DNA of 64,000 bases from Rhizoctonia solani (taxonomy: Eukaryota > Basidiomycota > Agaricomycetes > Cantharellales > Ceratobasidiaceae), in the NCBI RefSeq assembly GCF_016906535.1, contig NC_057371.1, positions 1,612,001-1,676,000 on the forward strand, read 5' to 3'. A model generated the notes under the pieces. The model did not search any database, was not told the DNA's origin, and saw only the letters and a list, made by a program, of their open reading frames with translations. Both the position numbers and the translations under genes were made by a program. Each line of letters begins with the position of its first letter. Within the stretch, counting starts at the first letter, position 1. Shown here one piece after another: positions 47,697-60,536 of this stretch.

Positions 47697-48771
47697 ACTT
47701 AGTTTAAGCTTCGAGCTTCTATAATGGAGTCCACTATAGACATAGAACCATTGTAGAAGATTATGGACTAATGAATTATTTATTGGATTTATACTCCCTG
47801 TATTTGTTCAAGTTCCTTTGATTCAGACCAAGTGTCTACATCAGCTTTCAAGGCTGAGACAAAGTTATTGTCGTCGAGTATGCATTCTAGATAATACTCT
47901 GTTAAAAGGCCCACTTTTTCCTTCATCAAACGCTCCAAGGCTGAAAGACAGAGTGATTCAATTTGTTGCATTTGAGTTCCAATTGATCAACGCATGTGTG
48001 AGAGAAACGATGAGCGTAGCTCTGTTCCCGATGTATATATGCATGGAGATGCCATTTCTGTTATTTTTCCACAAGTTGGTCCATAAGTGTGCATCTGAGC
48101 AACGGTAGTAGATTAAATATTGCTAAAATCCTTCAATGGTAGGTAGCATTTGTAGCATGTATGCCATTATCCTTCTTAAGAACTATAATCCATGAGCTCA
48201 TAGCCCAAATGGATGTATTCAGAGCCAATTAAATTATCAAGTTTAAATAGAGTCTATACGGTGAATAATATGCCTTGGGACGTGGTAACTCGGGTGCATG
48301 TATTCAACAGCCAACATGCTAACGGTTATACAAATGCGATACCGAGCTACAAGAGTTTAATACGAGCCTTAGGAACATCGGAAGATAAAAAAAAATCGTT
48401 AATTCCAACATCAAACGAATAGACACATGGATTAGACATTGGCGCAATGCCGTATACAGCGGATTCCAAGCCCTCGTTTTAGTTACTAAGTGCAATGGAG
48501 CCACTGGCTTTGAGCTCCCGATGTTTACAGAACTCAAAGCACATAGTGAAATCCAATAAATTTGTGGAGTTCATAAATGACTCGAGACTTGATTGAACGA
48601 GTTCTTGCTTCTCGAAGTTTGTTCAATAAGCTGCGCCGAGCTGCACATAATCACCACAGCTTCGGCGCTTCACTGCCTCTAAATACGTACACACAAACGG
48701 TGTGCCACTTGACGCGTCGTCACTGGCGGTATTCTCCCACATTTACCCTCTACCATAGACTCGGATTCACG
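47697..48771. other. AT-rich region with possible gene remnants
   Basis: About 1.1 kb. Fragments in several frames look partly coding (minus-strand 47789-47971, 60 codons; stop-interrupted stretches at 48150-48550) but cannot be joined into a gene. They may be remnants of a lost gene or mobile element. The last 200 bases are the clathrin promoter and 5' UTR. Confidence 0.4.
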
Positions 48772-51700
48772 ATGGCGGACCGACCGATCGCGTTTTGCGA
48801 ACATCTGCAGCTGTCATCGGTTGGCATTCAGCCAGCTTCCATTTCGTTCAATGTATGCAAGTGTCATGCATGGATTTATGTCGTACTGACTTACCGTTAC
48901 GATGGGTAGACCTTGACACTTGAGTCTGACCGATTCATTTGCGTGCGCGAGAAAGTTGGAGAGCAAAATCAAGTCGTAATTATTGATCTTTCCGACGCGA
49001 ACAATGTTATTCGTCGACCCATCACCGCTGACACGGCCATCATGCACCCTAAGGAGAAGATCATCGCATTGAGAGGTGAGCCAGGCACAACATATTCACA
49101 CTCCTATATTCAATTAGCTATTTTTTTTTAGCCGCGCGTCAATTACAGGTCTTTAACATAGAAACAAAACAAAAAGTCAAGTCGCATATTGTCAACGACG
49201 ACATCGTATTCTGGAAGTGGTTGGACGATAGCACCCTCGGCCTCGTCTCTGAAACAGCTGTCTTCCATTGGACAATCAAAGACGCCACATCTCCCCCTCA
49301 AAAGGTCTTTGACAGGCATGCATCTTTATCCGGAGCCCAAATTATCAACTACCGAGCAAGTGGAGATGGGAAATGGCTCGTGCTTGTTGGGATAATGGGA
49401 AATACGGCTCCTGGAGGCTTCAAGGTCAAGGGTGCTATGCAATTGTTCAGCCGTGAACGTAATGTTAGCCAACCTATTGAAGGGCACGCCGCAGCATTCG
49501 CGGAGCTCAAGATAGATGGTCAGGCCAACCCTACCAAACTCTTCACTTTTGCTGTCCGGACTGGGACGGGTGCCAAGGTATATAAATTATCATTTACTTT
49601 TGTTGCTTCCGTGTCCCGTTGACCGGTCCATTGTGTAGTTGCATATTGTCGAAATTGACCACCAAGCACCCAACACACCGTTCCAGAAAAAAGCAGTCGA
49701 CGTCTTTTTCCCTCCCGAAGCTACAGCCGATTTCCCTGTCGCTGTACAGGTGTCTAAACAACATGGGATTATCTACCTAGTTACCAAACTTGGGTTCATT
49801 CATCTTTATGACCTCGAGACCGGCGCCTGCGTTTACATGAACAGGATTAGTGGCGACACAATATTTGTCACTGCCGAGCACGAAGCTACCCACGGAATCA
49901 TCGGGGTTAACAGACGTGGACAGGTGCTTAGCGTCAGCGTAGACGACAACACTATTATCCCATATATTTTAGGTACCCTGAACAACACTGAGCTTGCTTT
50001 TAAGCTTGCCAGCCGCGCCAACCTTCCTGGTGCGGATGACCTCTACGTCCGTCAGTATCAGCAATTGTTTCAGGGCGGGCAGTATGCCGAGGCTGCAAAG
50101 ATTGCTGCTAATTCGCCTAGGGTATGCTATCTGTCATTTCGTATCTTGCCTTCATCAATAAAGTAATTGTGTTTTTGGTAATAGGGTATTCTTCGTACGC
50201 CTCAAACAATCGAGCAATTTAAGCAGGTTCCTGTTCAACCTGGAACGCTTTCCCCTATTTTGCAATACTTTGGTATCTTGTTGGAAAAGGGAGAACTCAA
50301 CAAACACGAGTCTTTGGAACTTGCAAGGCCCGTACTTGCTCAGGGCAGAAAGCAGCTGTTGGAGAAATGGTTGAAGGAAAACAAGGTCCGCAATCTTATC
50401 TCCTGTATGCACGACATACTAATATGTTGGAATATTAGCTCGATTGCAGCGAAGAACTGGGAGACATCGTTCGCACGCACGACCTCACATTAGCACTCAG
50501 TGTCTACCTCCGCGCTAACGTCCCGAACAAAGTCATTGCTTGTTTCGCCGAGACGGGGCAGTTCGACAAGATCTTGCTGTACTCGAAGAAGGTTGGATAC
50601 ACACCCGATTTCTCACAGCTCCTTCAACACGTTATGAGAGTCAATCCCGAAAAGGGCGCAGAGTTTGCCAGCCAATTGGTTAATGATGAGGCCGGGCCCC
50701 TGGTTGACATTGAGAGGGTGGGTCGCATACATCGCATTCATTCTACATACTAAAAATTGTCATAGGTTGTGGATGTTTTTATGGCCCAAAACATGATTCA
50801 ACCGGCGACTTCCTTCCTCTTGGATGCGCTCAAAGACAACAAGCCCGAACAAGGCCACCTTCAAACTCGCCTTTTGGAAATGAACCTGCTACATGCTCCT
50901 CAGGTCGCCGATGCTATCCTGGGCAACGAGATGTTCACCCATTACGATCGCCCGAGGATAGCAAATCTTTGCGAGCGAGCTGGTCTTTTGCAGCGCGTGG
51001 GTCATGTTTTGGCACATATCTAACTAAATATCTGATGTGAGGTCCATTGCATTTAGGCTCTTGATCATTATGAAGACCTTGCGGATATTAAGAGGGTCGT
51101 TGTACATACAAATGTACTCAATCCCGAGGTATGTTTCTTACTCTAGGTGCCCACATAATGTATTGACCTTGATATAGTGGCTCGTCAACTTTTTCAGCAA
51201 ACTTACGACCGAACAAACTCTCGCCTGCTTGAATGAGATGCTTCGCGTCAATATTCGCCAAAACCTTCAGGTTGTCGTTCAAATCGCAACCAAATACTCG
51301 GACATTCTCGGTCCTGTCAAGCTCATCGAGATGTTCGAGTCTTTTAAGAGTTTTGAGGGTCTATACTACTACCTCGGTTCTGTCGTCAATTTGAGTGAGG
51401 ACCCCGAGGTTCATTTCAAGTACATCCAAGCTGCAACTCGAACAAACCAGATACGCGAAGTCGAGCGCATTTGCCGAGAGAGCAACTTCTATAATCCCGA
51501 AAAAGTCAAGAATTTCCTCAAGGAGGCCAAGCTCCAAGATCAACTGCCGCTCATTATTGTCTGCGATCGATTCGACTTTGTCCATGACCTCGTCCTCTAC
51601 TTGTATCAAAATGGCCTAACTAGCTCGATCGAGGTGTATGTCCAGCGCGTAAACTCGGCACGTACACCCCAGGTTATCGGTGGATTGCTTGATGTGGACT

Positions 51701-54700
51701 GCGACGAATCGATGATCAAAACTTTGCTCGCATCAGTGACAGGCAACTTCCCAATTGACGAGCTGGTCGAAGAGGTTGAGAAACGCAACCGGCTCAAATT
51801 GATTCTGCCTTGGCTCGAGGCCAGGATTGCTCAAGGCAGCCAGGATCCTGCTGTCTTTAATGCACTCGCCAAGATTTACATAGATAGCAATAACAACCCG
51901 GAATCATTCCTGAAGGAGAACAATGTAAGCCCTCAATTTACCTGGTTGTTCCTGAGTCTCATCGATTATTAGCTCTATGATCCTCTCACTGTCGGTAAAT
52001 ATTGCGAGAAACGCGACCCGTATCTCGCGTTTATCGCATATGCCAAGGGATTCTGCGACGACGAGCTCATTTCAATTACTAATGATAATGCTATGTTCAA
52101 GCACCAGGCTCGGTACTTGGTCAAACGTCGCCGTCTCGAACTTTGGCAGCAAGTTCTCGTCTCGGATAATTTGCATCGCAGGCAGCTCATTGACCAAGTG
52201 ACTGCCACTGCCGTTCCGGAGTCCACTGATCCTGATGACGTCTCAGTAACCGTCAAAGCATTTATGGCTGCCGACCTCCTCTCGAACTCATCGAAATGCT
52301 TGAAAAGATCATCCTTGAACCCTCTCCATTCAGTGATAATAAGAATCTCCAAAACCTTATGCTCCTTACGGCTATTCGCGCCGAAAAGGGCAAAGTTGTT
52401 GGGTATATCAACAAGCTTAACAACTATGATTCTGGCGAGATTGCCAAGATTGCCGTTGACCACGGGTTATTCGAGGAGGCACTCACGATATATAAAAAAT
52501 ACGAGCAACATGTACTCGCTATCGATGTGTTGGTCGGAGACATTGCGAGCATTGAGCGCGGGCTGGACTTTGCGAACAAGATCAATAAGCCTGAAGTTTG
52601 GAGCAGGCTTGCCAAGGCTCAGTTAGACGGGCTCCGCATTCGAGATGCTATTGGTACGTTCTTTGATTGTTTTTGAGGAGAATATCTTTAAATCAGCGCA
52701 TAGATTCTTACATTAAGGCCGAGGATCCCTCGAACTTCCATGAGGTTATCGAGATTGCTAGCCGAGCAGGTAAACACGAAGACCTTGTCCGCTACCTTCA
52801 GATGGCACGCAAATCCTTGCGCGAACCCAAGATTGACACCGAGCTCGCATATGCGTACGCGAAGACAGACCGTCTGCACGACATGGAGGACTTCTTATCT
52901 ATGACTAACGTTGCGGACATTCTGGACGTTGGTGAAAAGTGTTTCAACGATGAGCTTTACCAGGCTGCCAAACTTCTTTCTCGAGCATCTCTAATTGGGC
53001 AAGGTTGGCCACTACTTTGATCTACCTTGGAGAAAACCAGGCCGCTGTCGAAAGTGCAAGGAAAGCCGGAAATACCCAGTATGTTATTCAGTTATATGCG
53101 TAGTTAACTATGGGTTAATTGTGTATCGATAAAGGGTCTGGAAGCAGGTTCATGAAGCGTGCATCGAAAAGGCTGAGTTCCGTCTCGCTCAAATTTGTGG
53201 TCTCAACATCATCGTTCATGCTGTGCGTATCTCCATATACACCACACGACCATCGACTGAACTTCTGCTCTGCAATAGGAGGAACTCCCGGGCTTGATTA
53301 AGCGATATGAAAAGCGTGGCTACTTTGATGAAGTTCTTCAGCTATTAGAAGCTGGTTTGAGTCTTGAGCGTGCCCACGTAAGTGATGCGATCTTGGGAGC
53401 TGGAGGCAACATTCACCCGGTTTCTAGATGGGTATTTTCACCGAGCTTTCCGTCCTTTACAGTCGTTACCGTCCAGAAAAAACAAGTCATTCATTATTTA
53501 TTGCTTTGTTGGTTTATCTAATTTCGGTTGCAGTCATGGAGCACCTCAAACTCTTTGTGTCTCGCATCAATATCCCTAAGGTTCTCAAGGCCGCCGAGCA
53601 AGCACACCTTTGGCCAGAGCTTGTCTATCTGTATGTGAAGTATGACGAATATGTGAGTTTCTCTTATTTTATGTATGTGCTACGCTGATGCGGCTCAAAG
53701 GACAATGCTGCGCTTGCTATGATGGAACACTCGCCCGACGCTTGGGAGCACAACCAATTCAAAGAAATTGTCGTCAAGGTTGCCAATGTTGAAATGTACG
53801 CTTTTTCTTCCCTCCCAGTTTGTAACCCTAACTCACAGCCCTCGCGCCCAAGTTACTACAAGGCCCTAGTGTTCTACTTACAGGAGCAACCCAATCTTTT
53901 GAATGATCTTCTCACTGTTTGACACCGCGAATCGACCACACCCGTGTCGTGCGCATGTTCAGCGGGAAGGACAACGATAACGTCCCTCTTATCAAGCCGT
54001 ACTTGATCTCTGTGCAACAGGTATTCAACATAGTCGGTGGCCATTGTTAGTTACTTAATTGACTTAAATAGCTCAACATCGAATCGGTCAACGACGCATA
54101 CAACGAACTATTGATCGACGAGGAGGACTACAAGACTCTCCGACTCTATCGACAGCTTCGATAACTTCAATACCATGGCGTTGGCACGAAAACTCGAACA
54201 GCACGAACTACTCGAGTTCCGCAGGCTGGCTGCACATCTGTACAAGGTTGGTAACTAATAAAATCTCCGAATGTCATAGGCCTTAGTATTTTATTTTATT
54301 TTACAGAAAAACAAACGGTGGGAAGAATCATTGTCGCTGTCCAAGCAAGACAAGCTCTACAAGGACGCGATCCAAACGGCATCTGTTTCGGGAAGCACCG
54401 AAGTCGCAGAGGACCTCATTTCGTATTTCGTCGACATTGGCAACAAGGAATGCTTCGCCGCTATGCTCTACGCATGCTTTGATCTCTTACGCCCGGATAT
54501 TGTTATGGAACTATCATGGCATAATGGCCTTAACGACTTCTATGTTCCTTACCAAATACAAATTCAACGCCAGACGCTCGAAAAGGTATACAGTTTATTT
54601 TCATCAATTAGGATTGTTGACTGAGCATCTTTTAGATTGCCACTCTAGAAAAGGAGGTCAAGGAACAAACGAAGAAGACTCAAACACGCGAGCAACAGGA

Positions 54701-54953
54701 GGCCGACCAACCCATAATCAACCCTGGTGGATTTGGCAACCAACGAATGATTACTGCTGGGCCTGGGTGAGTCACAATTTACTTGAGCATAAACTCGTTT
54801 GCTGAATTCAGTTACAGTATGGGTGCTCCTCCACCAATGTATCCCAACGGTCTCAACGGCATGCAACCGGTATGTCTTCTCGCTCAGTATAGTGCTAGCT
54901 CTTGACTTATACATCATTTTGGTTGAAGCAAATGACCGGCTACGGCTTCTAAA
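48772..54953 (+). CDS. CHC1: Clathrin heavy chain (apparent frameshifts)
   Basis: Forms the triskelion of clathrin coats at the plasma membrane and trans-Golgi. It begins [19 protein letters not shown] and includes the N-terminal propeller ([42 protein letters not shown]), the linker, then seven CHCR repeats covering most of the gene, and the trimerisation and QLMLT-type region near the C-terminus ([19 protein letters not shown]), ending in a Gly/Pro/Met-rich tail ([18 protein letters not shown]). About fifteen introns of 45-70 bp occur. Four single-base losses interrupt conserved exons: near 52279 ([11 protein letters not shown]), 52978 (KLLFSSISNW), 53919 (LTVLTPRID) and 54142 ([13 protein letters not shown]). 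Exon 50450-50720 is intact. Such losses in an essential gene suggest assembly errors. Confidence 0.95.
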
Positions 54954-55339
54954 ATGATCCTTACGATGTGTTTTCGAGACCACGCTATTGTACCAGAGTT
55001 TTATGTTGTTTTAGATATGGATTATTCAATTTTTTTGTATCACGAAAACGTACTCGAGTTTTGACTTTGAGCACCACACCCGTTATGGAAGCCTTGCCCT
55101 TTCTCCCATAAATACCGGGCGATTGCTGTGACAAGACTGCAAAGCTTTTCCAAACTCTCGAAAATACAGCTAATCACGGAATGTTACACTTAGGTTACGT
55201 ATTGTAACAAAAGTCCATGCAATCCAACCAACACCACGCTCACCTCACGCGACGATGCACTCCATAAAAGAAAAGCACTACCTTCAACTCGCGCGTAAGA
55301 TGCAGAATATCCAATGAGCTCACGTTCCTACAAAACAAT
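54954..55339. other. Intergenic after clathrin
   Basis: About 0.4 kb of 3' sequence and upstream region. No gene recognised beyond the small candidate that follows. Confidence 0.45.
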
Positions 55340-55545
55340 ATGCGCGTAATGAATTTTCAGATGGGCCATATGAAGCAACTGGGAGGGTTGCATACCGCGC
55401 AGTACGTTTTCTTCTCTCTTTGCTTTATTTGGGATCCACTTTATTAATGACCATTAGGTTTATGGCTGCATCTGCAATTGCAGACGAGGAACCTGAAGTT
55501 TCGGACCAGGAGATCTCGCAGAGCGTGGACAATGCTGTGTCTTAG
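55340..55545 (+). CDS. Possible small two-exon protein
   Basis: A frame starting MRVMNFQMGHMKQLGG is joined by a 58-bp intron (GTACGT..TTAG, about 55401-55458) to FMAASAIADEEPEVSDQEIS, ending NAVS at TAG 55543-55545, about 49 residues. The two parts stay in frame and the second is acidic and coding-like. An upstream exon beginning at 55258 (MHSIKEKHYLQLA) is possible but breaks frame. No family recognised; some mitochondrial small subunits have this size and style. Low confidence. Confidence 0.3.
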
Positions 55546-55837
55546 TGTCTAGTAATACCGCTTTCTGACCCAAGGCGGAAACACGTCCATGAATAATCCA
55601 AAGCAGATAAAGTACAAAATACATCGTGCTACAAAGGTACTTTGAAATAGAAAAGATGCGAGCATGGGATAAGTAGCAAAGCGATGACTGTAAAAAAAGT
55701 GGAACATAGTAAGGCAAGCACGAGCATGCAGCGAGCGTAGCAGAAGGATCATGTTGTATGAATGGATATTGCCCTAGGGGTATCGGTATCTGGGGACCAA
55801 GGCACACAGCAAAAAAGTCCAAGAATGCCAGATGAAA

Positions 55838-55851
55838 AAAAAAAAAAAAGA
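55838..55851. repeat. Poly-A tract and CATCA repeat 3' of Rho3
   Basis: A run of about 14 A residues lies just beyond the Rho3 3' end; a CACATCACATCACA short repeat overlaps its stop codon region at 55881-55900. Both are simple-sequence tracts prone to length error. Confidence 0.6.
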
Positions 55852-55889
55852 ACCAAAATGGTCTAGGTGGTCTAGGCGATCGCATCACA

Positions 55890-56955
55890 TCACATCACAA
55901 CACAGCCCGAGCTTGAACTCGAACTTGAGTTGTGTGTTTTTGGTCGGGCATTGATCGATACTCGCGCACTTTCGTTGAATACCTCTGTAACACCTCGGTT
56001 ATATTGGATGAACATTCTAGATCCGAAGGTTAGAAACTGGCAGGAGGAGCTTCTTCGAACGTGGACTTACCGAGGTATCGACTCGCTCGTATTCGTCGAG
56101 CAATTGCAAGTCCCTCTTCATAGATAACTGGACGTGATCCAAACCTCGAGAGACGATCTCGGACCACCGGATCATCCCTTAAATCACATTTTAACGCTAG
56201 TTAAAGAAACCCATTAACCACGAGGTAGCGATGTACGTGATCCTCTGGTCACTTACCTACTAGAACTATTTTGACCCTGGGCAATGCTACAATCATAGTG
56301 TTAGACGCGAAGAGCGAGGGGGAGCAAAACAATACTAACCTCTAGCACCTCCTCTATCCATTTCGATTCGACATTCTCAAGAGATATTGGATTGTCGACC
56401 TTGGTTGCTGTGAATACCGTAGCGACAAATGGGCAACATCATGGAGACTCCCGAGAAACATAACATTATTAAATGAGTGTCAGCATACGATAGTGATCGC
56501 AATGTCAAAGTCTTCTTGACCTGCCAGCCGAAGCGAGTCAGCAATCAACCGAAATATGGATAAATAAAATAAGGACATACCAGCCGTGTCCCACAGTGAG
56601 AGTTCAACCAGTTGGTCATCGACTTGACATCTTGTACGTAGTTCTCGAATGTTGGCTCACTGGCGGTATATGAGATAAAATTAATTATATTAATTTATAG
56701 CAACGCACTAGACTTGGGTAAAGAAACCCCTTGTGAAGACGTTCAACAAGCTCGTCTGTCGATTAAACATCAACACCGGACGTGGATAAACGAAGAACGA
56801 ACACACCTTCCCACATCCACCATCTCCACAGACCACTATTTTTCTTTGGATCTATACCAACATAAATGTTTGTAATTCCACAAAGGGAAGAATCTGCTTA
56901 CTGGTTTCTTGGCAAAGCCACCAACACTCGCCGAACTTGAGCCGCAGAGTGGCAT
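55890..56955 (-). CDS. RHO3: Rho-family GTPase, Rho3 type (apparent frameshifts)
   Basis: Rho3 GTPases direct polarised growth and exocytosis at hyphal tips. Exons assemble as MPLCGSSSASVGG, then the P-loop CGDGGCGKTSLLNVF, GFFTQVYEPTFENY (switch I), VELSLWDTAGQEDFD (switch II), RSLSYADTHLIMLCFS, NPISLENVESKWIEEVLE, CPG.KIVLVALKCDLRDD (TKxD-type base motif), GLAIARRIRASRYLECSS and the CAAX end GCVVM, with stop TGA at 55890-55892. Frame needs one base near 56623, two near 56502, one near 56276 and one near 56004. In addition switch I lacks the Val of PTVFENY. Because all exons are short, the gene is easily missed. The MPLCGSSS start and CVVM end fit Rho3 better than Rho1 or Cdc42. Confidence 0.88.
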
Positions 56956-57379
56956 CGCAAACTGCTATGAACCCAATCGGGATAAAGTTATAAAATGAAA
57001 AGAGATATGATCCAACACCAGAATGGAAAAGTCAAGCTGCGGAGCTCAGGCACCTAGAATGTCTGCACCAGCAAGATGTGGAGACTTGCGATCCAAAGGT
57101 GGTCGTTGCGCGGATTGATGGGCACACAATGACACAGCCCCACATTCAATTGCCAATGCTTAATGACGCACTTTAGCGCCAAAATCCGTTCGCATGGTTG
57201 GTGTCCGCAAAGGAACCGTACACGGTGATTTGATTGGTATGAAAGTCTATAACAAGATGTGTAATCGTCCTGGAGACATCCAAGTCCGTCGCGACGGGCA
57301 TATATTATGTATCCCATTACATCTGTATAAATAGTTCTGAATGCCCCTGTCTATCACTAAACCTAACCCCAGATCTGAC
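56956..57379. other. Intergenic between Rho3 and L-serine ammonia-lyase
   Basis: About 0.4 kb, upstream region of Rho3 and 3' end of the lyase. An 87-codon minus-strand frame here has no recognisable features. Confidence 0.5.
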
Positions 57380-60300
57380 TTTAGCATGCGGGGGATGTGA
57401 GGGGAATCTTCACAGTCGTGGCAAGCCCCTGTATTAATGATCGTCAACATTCAGGATGAGCAAATCCATTGTTCGGATCATGCAATCACGGAGGAAGACT
57501 AACCGACAACGAGGTTTCCTTGTATTTAACACTCATGTCTTGAGCGGTCAGCCTCATGGCTTCGATTGCTTCATCCAAGGTCACCGAATGTACCTGATCG
57601 GAGACGTTACCGGTGTTAGACATAAACTTGATCAGCCTGAAACTCTTGTCTTACTCCATCGCTTGCAAGTGCCAACTGCGCAGCGGTTACTGCCTTAACG
57701 GCTCCGAGGCTGTTCCTTTCCTGAACACGGTTACTCTTTAGCTCAAAAACAACCAACACCCACTCAACCGACTCACAATGCAGGGTACTTGGACTAAGCC
57801 ATCAATCTACAATAAGAGATGGGATCAAACATGCTGTATAATGCATGTCTTGCTTCAAGGCCGACGTACCGGATCACACGTCAACCCAAGGTTATGTTCA
57901 ATTCCGATTTCAGCTGCTTGAGTAATGACTTCGGGAGACGCTGGCATTCCATGTTGATGTCAAAGCTATCCTGGATGAGATTTAGATGTATCTCACCTCC
58001 CATACATGCAGCGAATCCTGCTGCCGCCATTGAACATGCCACACCGACCTCAGCCTGACAGCCTATAACTCAAGTTGACTCCCTGTGATAACTTTAATTC
58101 GCACGCTCTCACCTCCTGAAAACAGTCGCGTCGATAGTGAATTCACCAGATTCTGAGGTTTGGATGTATGAAACATATCTTCAGCCGCTGAGATAGTTGA
58201 ACCTCTCTAATCAACATCAACTAATAGTATATGCGCACGTTATCGACTCCTCTAAAGTTGCCTTACCTTGAATAGCATCCTGATATATTATAATCACTAC
58301 ATGGTAGGTTCAATCATTCTGGAAACCTACCCAATAGCACCAGCAGTCAGCAGAAAAGTAGCGATATCCTTTTCGGGGTCTTCGCTGATAAACTATTATC
58401 CCTGCTAATCAGCGATTCGTACACATCTGCAGGCCCATTATTAATACCTCCACAATATACTTCAACACGGCCGGAATAACACCGGAAGCTCCATTTGTTG
58501 GAGACGTAACAATACGTCCGCCTGCCGCGTTGACCTCGTTTACTGCGATTGCATAACACGACAAAAAGTCTGAAATAGAGTATTATGCGCTAACCCTATA
58601 ATTGTTCATTCAACACTCACCCATGGCAGGGAACACAGCTTTCCGTGTTGGCATCGGCAAAATAGCATGATGAAATGACCCGACCACTCTCGCAGGCCTC
58701 CTTGTAGCTGCTTTCCCAAAAACCCCAGAATCATCCGGTTCATTCGCCTCGCCATCGTTGAAATCAAATCGGTTCGGATGGCTTGGCCTATTGGCTGAAT
58801 CTATTATATCTTCTCCAAACCCGCCGGTTTCGACTATTGGACTTGCCAGTACTGGTGAAATTGAGGGACCACCAATGGCGGGGCCATTTATTCCCGCGGA
58901 CAAACCAGGGTAGAACCTGTAGGCCTTCCAGTTAGCTAGATAAAATGAGGCTGAGCAGTATGATGTTTACCCTCTCATTAGACGTTTATACAGCATCGGG
59001 GCACGTCTACGTAACCGAAGTCGGCCGGGAAGCTCGGTTTCAACCGAGGAAACACCGTTTCGAATACATTCATCCATTGTAGCCCAGATCTTGAGTATCT
59101 TTTTACCTATATCTCATGCGTTTGTGTCATCTTTCGGGTTCATATTCGGTGGGGACTCACGTATCTCGACGGGAGTTAGATAATGGAGCTCATTATCATA
59201 CACCAGTTGGGCAATCGTTTTCTACGTAATTCCATGTTCAATAACATCGCGGCACCATCCAAGGTGCGGACTTACATTGTGCTTCCTAGACATTTCTAGT
59301 AAACTTGCACCATTGTGAAAGAGATAAGGCGGCTGAGATTGTGAGGAGGACAATAGTTCTTCGCTGGTGATGGATGACCCAGGTGTATCAATTGTAGAAG
59401 GCAGGTCTTGCCCATGGGTCTGAGAAAGGCGCGCGGGCTCTACCTTATGTTTATGGACACCCTTATAGAACAAATTTTCATCGACTAGAAATCACCGTCA
59501 ACATATGACACCCATGACCCGGGGTGTTGATAGGGCCCCTACTGACCTTTGGTTTTCTCGTTTACGACAAATCCACCACCAACGCTAACATTTGGTCGAA
59601 TTTAAATCAACATGAACGTGCCAGTTTCGTTCCGCTCACCTAAAATATTCGTTGGTTGCAAGTAGCTCGCCCTCCTCTCCAAAAACTGAGAATCTCATTC
59701 CATTGGGGTGGGTCTTGAGAACTTGGTCCACCTCCAGAGCATATCCTATGAAAACCATCGCGAGTTAATTTCGTCTCCAGCATGAGCACATTTGATTTAA
59801 CCAACCCGGTTCATATCATATTTGATTCGTCGGACGCCCCCGAGATTCAAAGACTTATTTTGTAAGATCCCGTCATAGCGGGAATTAATTGTACCAGTAT
59901 CAATAGTTTCAGGATCCGAGCCTTGCGGCTCACGTGTCAAAGAGAATATGTATAGTTTGAATGAGAACACGTACCTTCAAATCCCATGAGCAGTGCTTGA
60001 GGGGTCATATGACCTTTCCCCGTGGCCGCAAGACTCCCATATAAGTTTACTTTAAGGGTGCATACCTAGAGAGATCCGGAAACGTTATGTTCAGCACGAC
60101 GTACGGTCATATGGGTGTATCCGGACCTTATCCAACAATCCTAGGTTTTGCAGGTCAACGATAAAAATCCTGGCGGCTCATGGGGCCGACAGTGTGGGAG
60201 CTGAACATATTGTGGGTGTCTGACCCAAAAAATTCAGGATACAAAAGCTTACGAGGATGGGCCCACACCGACGCTGAATAAATCAAACGTAGATATAACT

Positions 60301-60536
60301 GCATGCTCCTTCCTGCTCTCAGTGGGCTCGGTATCTATGTCCAACGGAGATTTCTGATCTCTAAAAGATGCCGTAGAGCCAAAATATTTGGATATTGGCC
60401 CGAAGCATGTGTGGATAATAGGAATAATAGTGAATGTTGTCCGAGGGGAGATGCGCGACGTTATCGGTATCTTTGTTGATTGCAGAGATAAAGTTCGTAG
60501 TGGTTTCGAACATACCCGGGGTACTCGAGTCAACAT
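57380..60536 (-). CDS. Iron-sulfur L-serine ammonia-lyase (SdaA type, single chain)
   Basis: It deaminates L-serine to pyruvate using a [4Fe-4S] cluster rather than PLP. The order is the single-chain bacterial one: [53 protein letters not shown], a charged insertion ([10 protein letters not shown]), [45 protein letters not shown], then [35 protein letters not shown] and VKYKETSL. Cluster cysteines are visible in those blocks, and the protein ends PLTSPAC, keeping a C-terminal Cys as in structurally known type-2 enzymes. An N-terminal basic Ser/Arg-rich segment ([19 protein letters not shown]) resembles a mitochondrial presequence. About 17 short introns show it is a settled fungal gene. Two bases seem missing near 60177 (GPMRAAR). 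Confidence 0.9.

Noticed and set aside
57380..60536. PLP-dependent serine/threonine dehydratase
   Set aside because: There is no PLP-binding SxKxR lysine motif; the GPSSSHTVGP start, cysteine blocks and C-terminal Cys are of the iron-sulfur type.
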